From the NCBI RefSeq assembly GCF_038595005.1, contig NZ_CP151997.1, positions 2,108,001 to 2,172,000 of the forward strand: DNA of 64,000 bases. Direction: 5' to 3'. Numbering within the stretch: position 1 is the stretch's first letter; each line of letters opens with the position of its first letter. Below the pieces are notes generated by a model. That model worked only from the letters and a program-made list of their open reading frames with translations, made no database searches and was not told the DNA's origin. The translations under genes were made by a program, and so were the position numbers. Source of the DNA: Chryseomicrobium sp. FSL W7-1435 (GTDB lineage: Bacteria > Bacillota > Bacilli > Bacillales_A > Planococcaceae). This document shows positions 46,501-53,899 of this stretch, in pieces.

Positions 46501-47029
46501 GTGTCCCTAAGCGACTTTCGAGCTCTGTTGAAATGGTTAACAGATCTTGTGCTTTTTGTTGAAGTGGGATGGGGGCATTCTCTTCTTGAAGCATTTGCAA
46601 ACTCTTTTCAAAAGAAGCTGCAGTAAGGTTGTAACGGCTGATCTCTTTTAACAAGGACTCCATCTGATCCGTAAATCCTTTTTTTGTCGCAGCTCGATTA
46701 AATAATAGGAACTGGTCTTTTTGTTCTCTCAATAAACTGCGTATTAACATCCGATAGCCAACGCCGTTTACCTCTTCACGTGTAATACCACCTGTTTCTT
46801 GTAAAACGCGCCATGCTAACCGCTTAAAAGTTGTCACCTGACTTCTAATCAATCCACTCTGCTGTTGATGTCGTGCCAAGTGCCATTCTGCTGTAAATGA
46901 CATTTGGTCCGGTACCAAGTAAAACAAAGGGTCTCCAAGCGGCTGTTGTTTTGTTCGAGTAATCATTTCATCCATAATGGCTGTGGTCTTTCCGCTACCT
47001 GTTCGCCCAGTGATCCAGCGTAATGCCAT
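43556..47029 (-). CDS. addB: Helicase-nuclease subunit AddB
   Basis: A 1157-residue partner of AddA. It has an N-terminal Walker A (GRTGSGKTTAIMDE), an inactivated-helicase middle, and a C-terminal nuclease with RVIDYKSSKKALD. The Fe-S cluster cysteines that staple the nuclease domain are visible: one in YSCPFKQFATYG (about 780) and three in CDFCAYRSVCQF near the C-terminus. It recognises Chi and degrades the 5' strand. It is the first gene of the addBA operon. Confidence 0.97.
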   Translation of the reverse strand: MALRWITGRTGSGKTTAIMDEMITRTKQQPLGDPLFYLVPDQMSFTAEWHLARHQQQSGLIRSQVTTFKRLAWRVLQETGGITREEVNGVGYRMLIRSLLREQKDQFLLFNRAATKKGFTDQMESLLKEISRYNLTAASFEKSLQMLQEENAPIPLQQKAQDLLTISTELESRLGTQYIDGEGHLRLLVEQIPHSSLIAESEIYIDSFTAFTPIERAILEQLMIHAKHVHIALPLMDRNEAFDEDSLFHAPATTLLKLEEVAIQNAVEIVPSLHLTQQLRLQAPALRHIEQQFDQLRPSISEEAQGIRIVGATNPRVEVNFVANQIRELVFKKGYRFKEIAVVHRDPTQYEKLLTTIFAQLNIPHFSNEKRPMLDHPLIELSKALFEIHRTNYSYESMFRAIKTGLFFPVNEASSLWQNRMHRLENFVLERGIRGDRWRTDSWWRVKRIRGMEFFKGTQTDEEKALEAEQKATRDQILHLLDPFVEQLQQAITAEQVAQSIFSFMSAARVPQKLAYWQQQAEMASLQEEAVEHRQVWKEWVHVLEQFELMFRNQSLTIDDAAAILEEGLDQLSFSKIPPSLDQIVVGQADTARYLGIKALFVLGVNDGTFPKRVDHEGLLTDEDRAFLQQAGLELAPSTKERLREENYVLYKVLTTASEAVYVSYSLAGLDGKPLLPSTYIKRLQSLFTSHLTEQVSERDFYGDAPKYINHPRIALTGYALKRYAEQELDQPLSSYWQDVESYLKQDPYWQSVVDHVEKPLTKQPGTEKISRLAAEGIYSSVIKGSVSRVETYYSCPFKQFATYGLELRGRDVFKLEAPAMGDLFHAALKWISDYTTEHKIQWNELSRKQCNELSATAIAHIVPLFFNQLLLSTNRYHYITKKLTRIVASTMNALRQHSARSKFHPIAIEVGFGLGEQLPPLELPLSNNGRMELRGRIDRVDVAKIQDRNYIRVIDYKSSKKALDLNEVYHGLSLQLLTYLDVATHYSQQWLEEPAEPGGVLYVHLHEPTQQTAEELSQQKIEELQFKSYKMEGLVTSEWDVLEAMDNELTGHSDIVPVHVKKDGSFGVTSKILSSEELKKTGAFVRKRHRQAGGGMLAGDARVLPYKLRDKMPCDFCAYRSVCQFDPQDTRQPIRKLAVEKPAAIVEKINKEVDQE

Positions 47030-47052
47030 GTTGCGTCCCTCCCCTGTACCAA

Positions 47053-47096
47053 ATAAAAAAACCTTTGTTTCTATTGTAGCAAAGAAACAAAGGTTC
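47053..47096 (-). terminator. Terminator of the signal peptidase gene
   Basis: The minus-strand stem AACCTTTGTTTC / GAAACAAAGGTT with a T-run follows the sip stop directly and precedes addB. Confidence 0.88.
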
Positions 47097-47608
47097 TAAT
47101 AATGAATGGCTGAGAAATGCTGAAAAGGATAATAGATAAATTTCACTTCTCCAATTATCTGTTGTGTTGTAAAAGTTCCTAAATCTCGACTGTCTAAACT
47201 GCGTTCTCGATTATCGCCTAATACAAAATAGCGATCCTCTTCAAGTTCTATCGTCATATCTTCTAAATTAGAGTCTTGCTCGTATATATAGGGCTCCTCT
47301 AGTACGACAGAATTGACAAAGATTTGATTAGCACGAAATTCTATTCTGTCGCCTGGTACGCCTATAACCCGTTTCACAATGTCTTTTTGATCGGAATACT
47401 GAACTATCACTAAGTCTCCTGGCTCAATAGATGAGATTAATGAAACCACAACCTGATCTCCAGAATGTAACGTAGGCAACATAGAGTCTCCATCAATCTG
47501 ATAGGTCGTCACAATAAAAGAGCGCACTAAAAGAATAACCGTTGCACCAATTAGTAACGCAATTGCCCATTCTTTCAGGTCATCTTCCCACTCTTTCATG
47601 CTGAGCAT
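47096..47608 (-). CDS. Signal peptidase I
   Basis: A 170-residue type I signal peptidase with one N-terminal membrane anchor (WAIALLIGATVILLVRSFIV). The catalytic serine is in QIDGDSMLPTL (about 42) and the general-base lysine in KDIVKRVIGVPGD (about 83); the GDNRERSLDSRDLG box closes the family pattern. It releases secreted proteins at the outer membrane face. The start could be 47608 or the ATG at 47599; the SD is weak and the gene overlaps the end of the DedA-like gene, suggesting coupling. B. subtilis sipV has the same yhjE neighbour. Confidence 0.93.
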   Translation of the reverse strand: MLSMKEWEDDLKEWAIALLIGATVILLVRSFIVTTYQIDGDSMLPTLHSGDQVVVSLISSIEPGDLVIVQYSDQKDIVKRVIGVPGDRIEFRANQIFVNSVVLEEPYIYEQDSNLEDMTIELEEDRYFVLGDNRERSLDSRDLGTFTTQQIIGEVKFIYYPFQHFSAIHY

Positions 47609-48227
47609 CACTCGCTCTCTGCTTTGCTATTTCTCTAAAGTCAGACTCCACTTTTTTATCGAGTCGACGTTCAAAATATTTTCCTACAGCCCACAACAAA
47701 ACAATGACAGCCGCTACGATTGCTGTACGTATAGGCTCTGTAACCAGTGCACGAATATCAGCACCAATAAAGCTTATGATAAAAATCATAATAAATTTAC
47801 CGAGGATTACAGCAGTTAAATAGGTGGACTTTCGAATATTCGACAGTCCTGCTACTAAATTGACGATAGCAGATGGAGTAAAAGGAAAACATAGTAGAAG
47901 GAACAGTGGACCAAATCCATTGCGCTCTACCCAATGGATTAATCGAGAAATCCTTTTATGACGGGTAAGAAACTTGATAATGCGAGCACGGCCAAACTTT
48001 CGAACCACTAAGAAAACGATATAAGCGCCTAGAACAGATCCAACCCAAGATAATAAAAATCCTAAGAACAGGCCATATGCCGTCACATTTGCAACGATAA
48101 AAACGACAAGCGGTAAAAATGGAAGAAACGCTTCAAGCATCGGCAGTAGAATGCCCACAAATGGCCCGAACGTTTTATATGTACTCATGATTTCTTCTAA
48201 TGTTTCAAGAGTGAAAAATTGTCCCAT
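47580..48227 (-). CDS. yhjE: DedA/TVP38-TMEM64 family membrane protein (YhjE-like)
   Basis: A 215-residue membrane protein with the SNARE-associated (TVP38/TMEM64) core: FGPFVGILLPMLEAFLPFLPL, the central GSVLGAYIVFLVVRKFGR and PLFLLLCFPFTPSAIVNLVAGLS. Family members are thought to act in lipid scrambling or transport of isoprenoid carriers. ATG 48227 is chosen because AAGGTGA lies 9 bp upstream, rather than the GTG at 48239. It is located directly before the signal peptidase gene, as in B. subtilis. Confidence 0.87.
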   Translation of the reverse strand: MGQFFTLETLEEIMSTYKTFGPFVGILLPMLEAFLPFLPLVVFIVANVTAYGLFLGFLLSWVGSVLGAYIVFLVVRKFGRARIIKFLTRHKRISRLIHWVERNGFGPLFLLLCFPFTPSAIVNLVAGLSNIRKSTYLTAVILGKFIMIFIISFIGADIRALVTEPIRTAIVAAVIVLLWAVGKYFERRLDKKVESDFREIAKQRASDAQHERVGR

Positions 48228-48303
48228 AGTACGTGTCACCTTCTTTATACTAGTATTACCGTTTGTACGATTTACAAAACGTCTCCTCCTAAAAATGAGT
48301 TTG

Positions 48304-48337
48304 AAAAAACGACGCGGTCACTTAGACAGCGTCGTTT
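48304..48337 (-). terminator. Terminator of the minJ-csbA unit
   Basis: The minus-strand stem AAACGACGC / GCGTCGTTT and a T-run; the left arm overlaps the csbA stop codon. Confidence 0.78.
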
Positions 48338-48584
48338 CGTCTTGTGAAGTTTGTTTTTTCATCATGCGCGTGGCGTACCAGAAACCAACGGTCATAGATG
48401 CTGCATCGACTATGTAGTGAAGCCATTCTCGAGTGTACCCTGCTATTACCGACGCTGTAAACAAAGCAATCGTTATGGCAAGTGCGACCCATTGATTAAA
48501 GGTTACCCTTGTAAATAGCACGACTAAAGCACCTGGGACAAAAATTGCTAAGATTAACTGCGTAGCTTGACTCAATTCATTCAT
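48318..48584 (-). CDS. csbA: CsbA family membrane protein
   Basis: An 88-residue protein with three transmembrane helices, recognisable as CsbA by LAIFVPGALVVLFTRVTFNQWVALAIT and AGYTREWLHYIVDAASMTVGFW. In B. subtilis csbA is a general-stress (sigma-B) gene of unknown function. It overlaps the minJ stop by 4 bp (ATGA), so is translated with minJ. Confidence 0.85.
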   Translation of the reverse strand: MNELSQATQLILAIFVPGALVVLFTRVTFNQWVALAITIALFTASVIAGYTREWLHYIVDAASMTVGFWYATRMMKKQTSQDETTLSK

Positions 48585-49759
48585 AGCGTCTCCCTAGCAA
48601 TCATCAGACCTAAACGATGATGATCATGTCGGAATATGACATGTTGTTTCAAGCGAAGTTCATTGTTGTGATCCAAAACTTCTAATCGACAATGAGCTGC
48701 ATTAATTTGAATGGCTTCATAGAGTTCCTGTTCATTAGCGACACGTTGACCGTTCACTTTCATGATTCTCTCACCAATACGTAGCCCCATTTTCTCTGCC
48801 GGGGATCCGCTTAAAACTCCTGCGATTTGAATCCCTTCAGAAATGGGAGCTACTGCATAGTGACCCGTGTTTTGCTTGCGCCAATTCGCACTATCGAGAT
48901 ACAGGCGTCCTGCAAAGGCTACTACCATAGCAATCACTCCAATTACAGGAACCACTATGCCGAGTAGCGATACTGCTGCGATGGTGCTACCAAGAAGAAT
49001 AAACTCACGAGCTCGTCTCGGAACAGTAATAAATGGATACTCTTTTTTCGAAAGTTGTTGGAACCCTGTTATAAAAGGAAACGCTACAAGCGCAAAAGAA
49101 GTTTCACCAAAATGAATAAGTGGCCAAATGGAATTGAACTCACCGAACCAATCTCCAGGAATCAAGAATAGAAATGGCAGCAGCCAGACACGTTTCGTCT
49201 TGTATTGAACGGCTGTGCCTCCACGTTCTGTTCGGATTAATTGAGGTGAAACGATATCTAAACCTTGTTTTTTTACAAGCAGTCCTTCAGCAATAAGTAG
49301 CAGCCCTATTAAAAGTGCTAACGGCCAAATAGTGTTTACTGAAAACTCTGTAGCAGAAATCGTTAACGGACCTAAATAAATTGTATACGATAATTGATGA
49401 AGAACTGCCCATAATCCTACAGCAGTAGGTATGAGATAGGCGCTCGACAGTGCTTGAAATTGAAAAACAATAAGTGCAATTAGCGCTACTGCTGCTAAGA
49501 GCACTAAAAACTCTGGATAAATTACTACACCAATTAAAATAAGTACACAAGAAATAATTAGTGAGTAAAGCCAAGAGTGTTTAAAGATTGAGCTAACTTC
49601 TCCCCAACCATAGTGTAATCGCGTTCGAAAATCTTTACGTTCTTTCTTGACCCGAAAATATCCTGTAGCGATTGCTGCTGCGATTGCTAAGTAGAAAACT
49701 GGATGAACAAAGAATTGTCCGATATTCCATAGTACTTCAATGATTCGTTGCTGATCCAT
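48581..49759 (-). CDS. minJ: Division-site topological factor MinJ
   Basis: A 392-residue membrane protein. About eight hydrophobic segments fill the first 285 residues, followed by a C-terminal cytoplasmic PDZ domain (about 300-385: AGVLSGSPAEKMGLRIGERIMKVNG). In Bacillus MinJ links DivIVA to MinD and so places the Min inhibitor at poles and septa. The order ctpB-minJ-csbA matches B. subtilis. SD GGGAGGGGTACT is consistent with the ATG at 49759. Confidence 0.9.
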   Translation of the reverse strand: MDQQRIIEVLWNIGQFFVHPVFYLAIAAAIATGYFRVKKERKDFRTRLHYGWGEVSSIFKHSWLYSLIISCVLILIGVVIYPEFLVLLAAVALIALIVFQFQALSSAYLIPTAVGLWAVLHQLSYTIYLGPLTISATEFSVNTIWPLALLIGLLLIAEGLLVKKQGLDIVSPQLIRTERGGTAVQYKTKRVWLLPFLFLIPGDWFGEFNSIWPLIHFGETSFALVAFPFITGFQQLSKKEYPFITVPRRAREFILLGSTIAAVSLLGIVVPVIGVIAMVVAFAGRLYLDSANWRKQNTGHYAVAPISEGIQIAGVLSGSPAEKMGLRIGERIMKVNGQRVANEQELYEAIQINAAHCRLEVLDHNNELRLKQHVIFRHDHHRLGLMIARETL

Positions 49760-49819
49760 AGTACCCCTCCCAGCGGTTACTTTCTATTTTAGCAAAGCAA
49801 CTCATAGAAAAGTATACTT

Positions 49820-51169
49820 TTATTGAGAATGTGAAAAGTAATCAAGCGCTAGTTGAATGGCTTCATCATTGTCTTCTTGCTTTAACCAGGATTTATAGCG
49901 TTCCCTTAAGTGGATGACAAAGGCAGAATCCACTTGGCCCGTCTGCGGTAAGTTCATATGGTGCTGGAAAGATAGGATGGGATTTGTATTAGAACCTTGT
50001 GAACTATCACTTGAAAAACCGACAAGTGCTAATATTTTATAAAAATTTTGCCATTCGGTTTCTGTGACTGGTACCTGCTTTAAATCTGAGAGCGCCGGCT
50101 GTTTCGTTTCAATTATTGGAGCAACTCCAGTGCCTTGAATCCATTTCTTTCTTGGCGTTAACCATTTTTTTGTGGAGAGTTTCAGGGAGCTTTCATTTTT
50201 GAAAGTAAATGTTTCTTGTACTGTTCCTTTACCAAATGTTGTTCTGCCAACTGAAATAGCTCTTTCAGACTCTAAAAGCGCAGCTAACATCACTTCACTA
50301 GCTGACGCAGAATGACTGTCTTGAAGCACCACAACAGGTCCTGTATAGACCGCTTCTCTCTCACTCTTCATCCACTCCAATTCACCCTTCGCATTTTCCA
50401 TCCATAGAAGTGGAATTCCGGGTCCAAGTAAATCCTCCAATATAGGCACTACACTGCCGAGGTAGCCTCCTGGATTTCCACGGACATCAATAATCAAGCC
50501 TTCAATACCTTTCTTCTCGAACAGTTGCAAAGCTTGCTGCCACTCCTCTGCAGTCCCTTCCCCGAAAACAGATAAAGAAATATACCCATAGCTCTGATCT
50601 TTTGATTCCAGAGTGGAAGCAGTTAAAGTATGTTGAGGCAATTTTCTTCTTTCAAGTTGAATATCATGTAGTTGTTGATCCACTTTAGACAATACTTTTA
50701 AGGTCACTGTAGTGCCCTCTTTCCCTGACAATTGATGAACCAACTGTTCGACGGATAATCCTTTCACTGCTACTTGATTCACAGCCACTAGTTCATCGCC
50801 TGGCTGTAAATTTTCTTCGGCAGCACTGGTTCCTGGTACCACCTCAGCGATAATAAACCGTTCTCCTTGCTGCATGATGTGGAAACCAATGCCAACACGT
50901 TCCTTCGCTAAACGACTTCGTTGGAGTATGGATTCTTCCGCTGTAAAGAAACTGCTGTATGGATCATGCTGTGCTTCTACCATACCTTTTAATGCACCTG
51001 TGGTCAGTTGTTTGTCAGACACGTTATAGATACTATGTCGCTTTATCAGTTGGCGTACTTCTTTCAATAAATCATTTGAATCCGCTACAGCGGGCTGCTG
51101 ATTTGTGGTATCACAAGCTGTGATAAGCAGAACTACAAGTAAACTAAGTAAAAGCAGTCTTCTACGCAA
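49820..51169 (-). CDS. ctpB: Carboxy-terminal processing protease CtpB (S41 family; TTG start)
   Basis: A 449-residue secreted S41 peptidase. An N-terminal lipoprotein-type signal (LLVVLLITACDT) precedes a PDZ domain (about 95-175: VVPGTSAAEENLQPGDELVAVN) and the protease domain, with the catalytic serine in DSHSASASEVML and lysine in TFGKGTVQETF. A C-terminal peptidoglycan-binding-like tail follows. B. subtilis CtpB cleaves SpoIVFA to activate sigma-K. The start is TTG at 51169 with AAGGAGGAT as SD; that SD lies in the 3' arm of a strong hairpin. Confidence 0.9.
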   Translation of the reverse strand: MRRRLLLLSLLVVLLITACDTTNQQPAVADSNDLLKEVRQLIKRHSIYNVSDKQLTTGALKGMVEAQHDPYSSFFTAEESILQRSRLAKERVGIGFHIMQQGERFIIAEVVPGTSAAEENLQPGDELVAVNQVAVKGLSVEQLVHQLSGKEGTTVTLKVLSKVDQQLHDIQLERRKLPQHTLTASTLESKDQSYGYISLSVFGEGTAEEWQQALQLFEKKGIEGLIIDVRGNPGGYLGSVVPILEDLLGPGIPLLWMENAKGELEWMKSEREAVYTGPVVVLQDSHSASASEVMLAALLESERAISVGRTTFGKGTVQETFTFKNESSLKLSTKKWLTPRKKWIQGTGVAPIIETKQPALSDLKQVPVTETEWQNFYKILALVGFSSDSSQGSNTNPILSFQHHMNLPQTGQVDSAFVIHLRERYKSWLKQEDNDEAIQLALDYFSHSQ

Positions 51170-51173
51170 AAAA

Positions 51174-51206
51174 TCCTCCTTCGTCGCACTATACGAAAGG
51201 AGGATG
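51174..51206 (-). promoter_or_regulatory. Hairpin sequestering the ctpB ribosome-binding site
   Basis: On the minus strand ATCCTCCTT-T-CGT, loop ATAGTGCG, ACG-AAGGAGGAT: about 12 bp of stem with one bulge, followed by TTTTTTG. The 3' arm is the ctpB SD and the T-run runs into the TTG start. It can act as terminator of the upstream gene and as a block on ctpB translation. Confidence 0.7.
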
Positions 51207-51218
51207 CGCTTTATTCAT

Positions 51219-51785
51219 TTATGGTGTGGAGCTAATTAATTGTTCCATCATTGCTTCATCCATTGGTCCCACTATTTTATGTTGAACGACGCCTTCTGTT
51301 GTTAAAATATAGCTTGTAGGAATGGTAATCGCTTCATACGTATCCCCAATGTCCCCATTTTCATCAAGTGGAATTGTGAAAGTAAGATCATAATCTTCTA
51401 CAAACTGTTGAATCTTGTCCAGACCACTATCTTTATCCGTTAAATTTACAGCGAGTATCGCCACATCATCAGCATATGCCTCGTGAAAGTTTTGCATATG
51501 AGGCATTTCTGCCTTACAAGGAGGACACCATGTAGCCCAGAAGTTCAGTATAACTTTTTTTCCTTGATAATCACTTAAGCGAACTTCTTCGCCCTCTAAT
51601 GTAGTCAGAGTGAAATCTGGGGCTTGATCTCCTTTTTGTATCGAGGAAGCAGCACTGGTTGCAAGGTCCGTACCAAGCTGTTCATTGTTGAGAGAATCCA
51701 CAGTGTCTGCGTTTTCTGTAGCAAATGAATACGTGGCAATCCCTATCAATGTAGCTAATCCAATTAAAGCAATCCATTTTTTCAT
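51219..51785 (-). CDS. ResA-like thiol-disulfide oxidoreductase
   Basis: A 188-residue membrane-anchored thioredoxin-fold protein. An N-terminal signal anchor (WIALIGLATLIGIATYSFA) is followed by GDQAPDFTLTTLEGEEVRLSDYQGKKVILNFWATWCPPCKAEMP, with the CPPC redox motif, and cis-Pro in ITIPTSYIL. It faces the outside and probably reduces or exchanges disulfides in extracytoplasmic proteins, as ResA/StoA-type proteins do for cytochrome c or spore cortex enzymes. It overlaps the upstream membrane-protein gene by 4 bp, and cccB (cytochrome c551) is encoded 4 kb upstream. Confidence 0.9.
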   Translation of the reverse strand: MKKWIALIGLATLIGIATYSFATENADTVDSLNNEQLGTDLATSAASSIQKGDQAPDFTLTTLEGEEVRLSDYQGKKVILNFWATWCPPCKAEMPHMQNFHEAYADDVAILAVNLTDKDSGLDKIQQFVEDYDLTFTIPLDENGDIGDTYEAITIPTSYILTTEGVVQHKIVGPMDEAMMEQLISSTP

Positions 51786-52417
51786 GTTATAGTTTCCACC
51801 TTTTTTGTACGAATGTAACGCCAGCTATATACCATCACTAATACGCTCAGTAGCCAGACTGTATACGTCTGTAATACCCCTAGGGGTTGGAAAAATGAAC
51901 TAAAAAAAAGAATTGAGTACGCACTTAATAGCTTCCAACTCGAATAGTTCCCCTTGCTAGACCAAGTCAACACTAGCGTGATTACAGTACAGGCTAAGAT
52001 AAATAGTTCTACATTTGCTGTATTGGTATTGAGTAAGACCATAAAAAATAAATAAAAACTTATGAAATAGCTTGGAAGTTGATAGATAGGAAAAGTAGAG
52101 TTTTTTTCACGTTTAGTAAAAGAAAACAGCGTATATAAAGCGGCAATAGTTCCAAGAATCACACCAATATACCCTCCGTTGAAATAAAGAATACTTAAAG
52201 GCTGATCGAGAACTGTTTCAAAATCCGTTAAAATCACACTAAACTTCCAAACCAAGATGAACGAAATACTGGCATCTATGAACTGACTAGCCACTTTTTT
52301 ATTATGTTGAAGTAGTAGAGTTAAGCCTACTGCTACTATAGACAGTAAACTAGCAATCCAGGTTGCAGGCATTGTTAATGAAAATATAATAAACCAATTT
52401 GTGACTGGCAAAAACAT
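51782..52417 (-). CDS. Polytopic membrane protein of unknown family, paired with ResA-like gene
   Basis: A 211-residue, very hydrophobic protein with about seven predicted transmembrane segments and no large soluble domain. One Cys only (CTVIT) lies in a membrane segment, so it is not an obvious CcdA-type electron carrier. I do not recognise the family. Its ATGA overlap with the ResA-like gene argues that the two products work together, for example as a membrane partner for the thioredoxin-fold protein. SD GGGGGTAG lies right before ATG. It is separated from the upstream EnvC-like gene by a terminator. Confidence 0.75.
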   Translation of the reverse strand: MFLPVTNWFIIFSLTMPATWIASLLSIVAVGLTLLLQHNKKVASQFIDASISFILVWKFSVILTDFETVLDQPLSILYFNGGYIGVILGTIAALYTLFSFTKREKNSTFPIYQLPSYFISFYLFFMVLLNTNTANVELFILACTVITLVLTWSSKGNYSSWKLLSAYSILFFSSFFQPLGVLQTYTVWLLSVLVMVYSWRYIRTKKVETIT

Positions 52418-52442
52418 CTACCCCCAATTCCTCTTAATCCTA

Positions 52443-52476
52443 AAGAAAAAAGCAGTTCACGTAAAGTGAACTGCTC
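52443..52476 (-). terminator. Terminator after the ftsE-ftsX-peptidase unit
   Basis: The minus-strand hairpin AGCAGTTCAC / GTGAACTGCT (loop TTTAC) and a T-run, 5 bp after the peptidase stop. Confidence 0.85.
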
Positions 52477-52481
52477 GTTTA

Positions 52482-53861
52482 TCACATTGGAATATAGCGT
52501 AATGGGTTAACCGAATTTGCTTCCATACCATTCCAGCCACCAACGTGAATTTCAAAGTGCAAGTGAGGACCTGTTGAGTTCCCTGTATTACCTAAAGTTG
52601 CGATTTGTTGCCCTTTAGCTACGGATTGTCCAACAGATACACCAATTGAATTTAAGTGGGCATATAAACTTGTATATGTTTGTCCATCGATATTATGTGT
52701 AACCATTACTACATTTCCATACGTACTAAATGGAGCAGCGTAACTCACAACACCTGCTGCCGCAGAAACGATTGGCGTACCAATACTATTCGCAAAATCG
52801 ACACCATAATGCATCTTACCTGTTCCGTGAATTGGGTGAATACGGTAGCCATAACCTGAAGTCAAGCGACCATTAGTAGGCTTAGTCCAAGCGCCAGCTG
52901 TTACAGTAGGGGCTGCTACCGCTGGAGCTGCTGCTGGAGTAGAACTAGCTCCGCCACTTGATGAGTTAGAGCTAGCATTTCGAGCTGCTGCTGCTTCACG
53001 GGCTGCTGCCGCTTCACGATCCTTACGTTGTTGTTCTTCTTTACGACGTTTCTCTTCTGCTTGTTGACGAGCAATTTCAGCAATTCGCTGCTGTTCTGCT
53101 ACAATTTTGTTCTTTGTTTCTGCACTTAAATTAGCAATCTCTTCATAGTCAGATTCCATCGCTTGTTGTTCAGTTTTTAATTTGTTCTGTTCAGCTTCAA
53201 GCTGATCCAGTAAATCACTCATCTGAGCTCTCTGACCATCAAGTGATTCTTTAAGTTGTAAAAGTTCAGCTTTTTGATTTTCTTGTTGTTGTAACTTTTG
53301 TTCAACTAAAGCTTTGTCGTCCTCAAGTTGCTTTTTATCAGCCGCTTGATCACGAATAATTTGGCGATCAGCTTCCATTAAAGTGTTAACTGCTGAGAAG
53401 CGATCAATAAAATCGACGAAAGAACTAGCACCTAGTAATACGTCAATGTAGTTTACAGACCCACCACTCAATTGAACTGCGCGAATACGGTCACGAAGAA
53501 GCTCGTCTCGTTCTGCAATTTTGAACTCAAGTTCTTCAATTGATACTCGTAAATCTGCAATTTCTTGTTGCGTGACGTCAATCTCAGCTAATACGCCTTC
53601 AATTTCTGCCTCAGTAGCAACGATTTCATCACTTAACTTTTGAACTTTTGCTTCAATAGATTCAATTTCAGAGGCTTTTTGTTGAATTTCCCCTTTTTTC
53701 TGATCAATAGAAGTATCTAACTCATTTTTCTTTTGCTCAAGTTCTTGTTGTTGTTCTTTTAATTCATCTAAGTTAGCTGCGGAAACCGTTCCGCTTGTCA
53801 TTAATAGGGTTGCTGCTGTAATCCATGTAGCCATTTTCACTTTCCGTGACATTGTAGACAT
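52482..53861 (-). CDS. EnvC/CwlO-like coiled-coil M23 peptidase (FtsEX-linked)
   Basis: A 459-residue secreted protein with a signal peptide (ending VSAA), a long two-part coiled coil (about 30-265, Glu/Gln/Lys-rich with ELEQKKNEL-type heptads), an Ala/Arg/Ser-rich linker and a LytM (M23) domain. The zinc ligands are in GYRIHPIHG, MHYGVDFAN and GPHLHFEIHVGG, so the catalytic HxH and HxxxD are intact and it may cut peptidoglycan itself. Its place directly behind ftsE-ftsX fits the model where FtsEX controls such hydrolases across the membrane. ATG 53861 is used; 53882 lacks an SD. Confidence 0.9.
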   Translation of the reverse strand: MSTMSRKVKMATWITAATLLMTSGTVSAANLDELKEQQQELEQKKNELDTSIDQKKGEIQQKASEIESIEAKVQKLSDEIVATEAEIEGVLAEIDVTQQEIADLRVSIEELEFKIAERDELLRDRIRAVQLSGGSVNYIDVLLGASSFVDFIDRFSAVNTLMEADRQIIRDQAADKKQLEDDKALVEQKLQQQENQKAELLQLKESLDGQRAQMSDLLDQLEAEQNKLKTEQQAMESDYEEIANLSAETKNKIVAEQQRIAEIARQQAEEKRRKEEQQRKDREAAAAREAAAARNASSNSSSGGASSTPAAAPAVAAPTVTAGAWTKPTNGRLTSGYGYRIHPIHGTGKMHYGVDFANSIGTPIVSAAAGVVSYAAPFSTYGNVVMVTHNIDGQTYTSLYAHLNSIGVSVGQSVAKGQQIATLGNTGNSTGPHLHFEIHVGGWNGMEANSVNPLRYIPM

Positions 53862-53899
53862 GCGTTCATTTTCCCCTTTCATTCACCGGTACGTTATCT

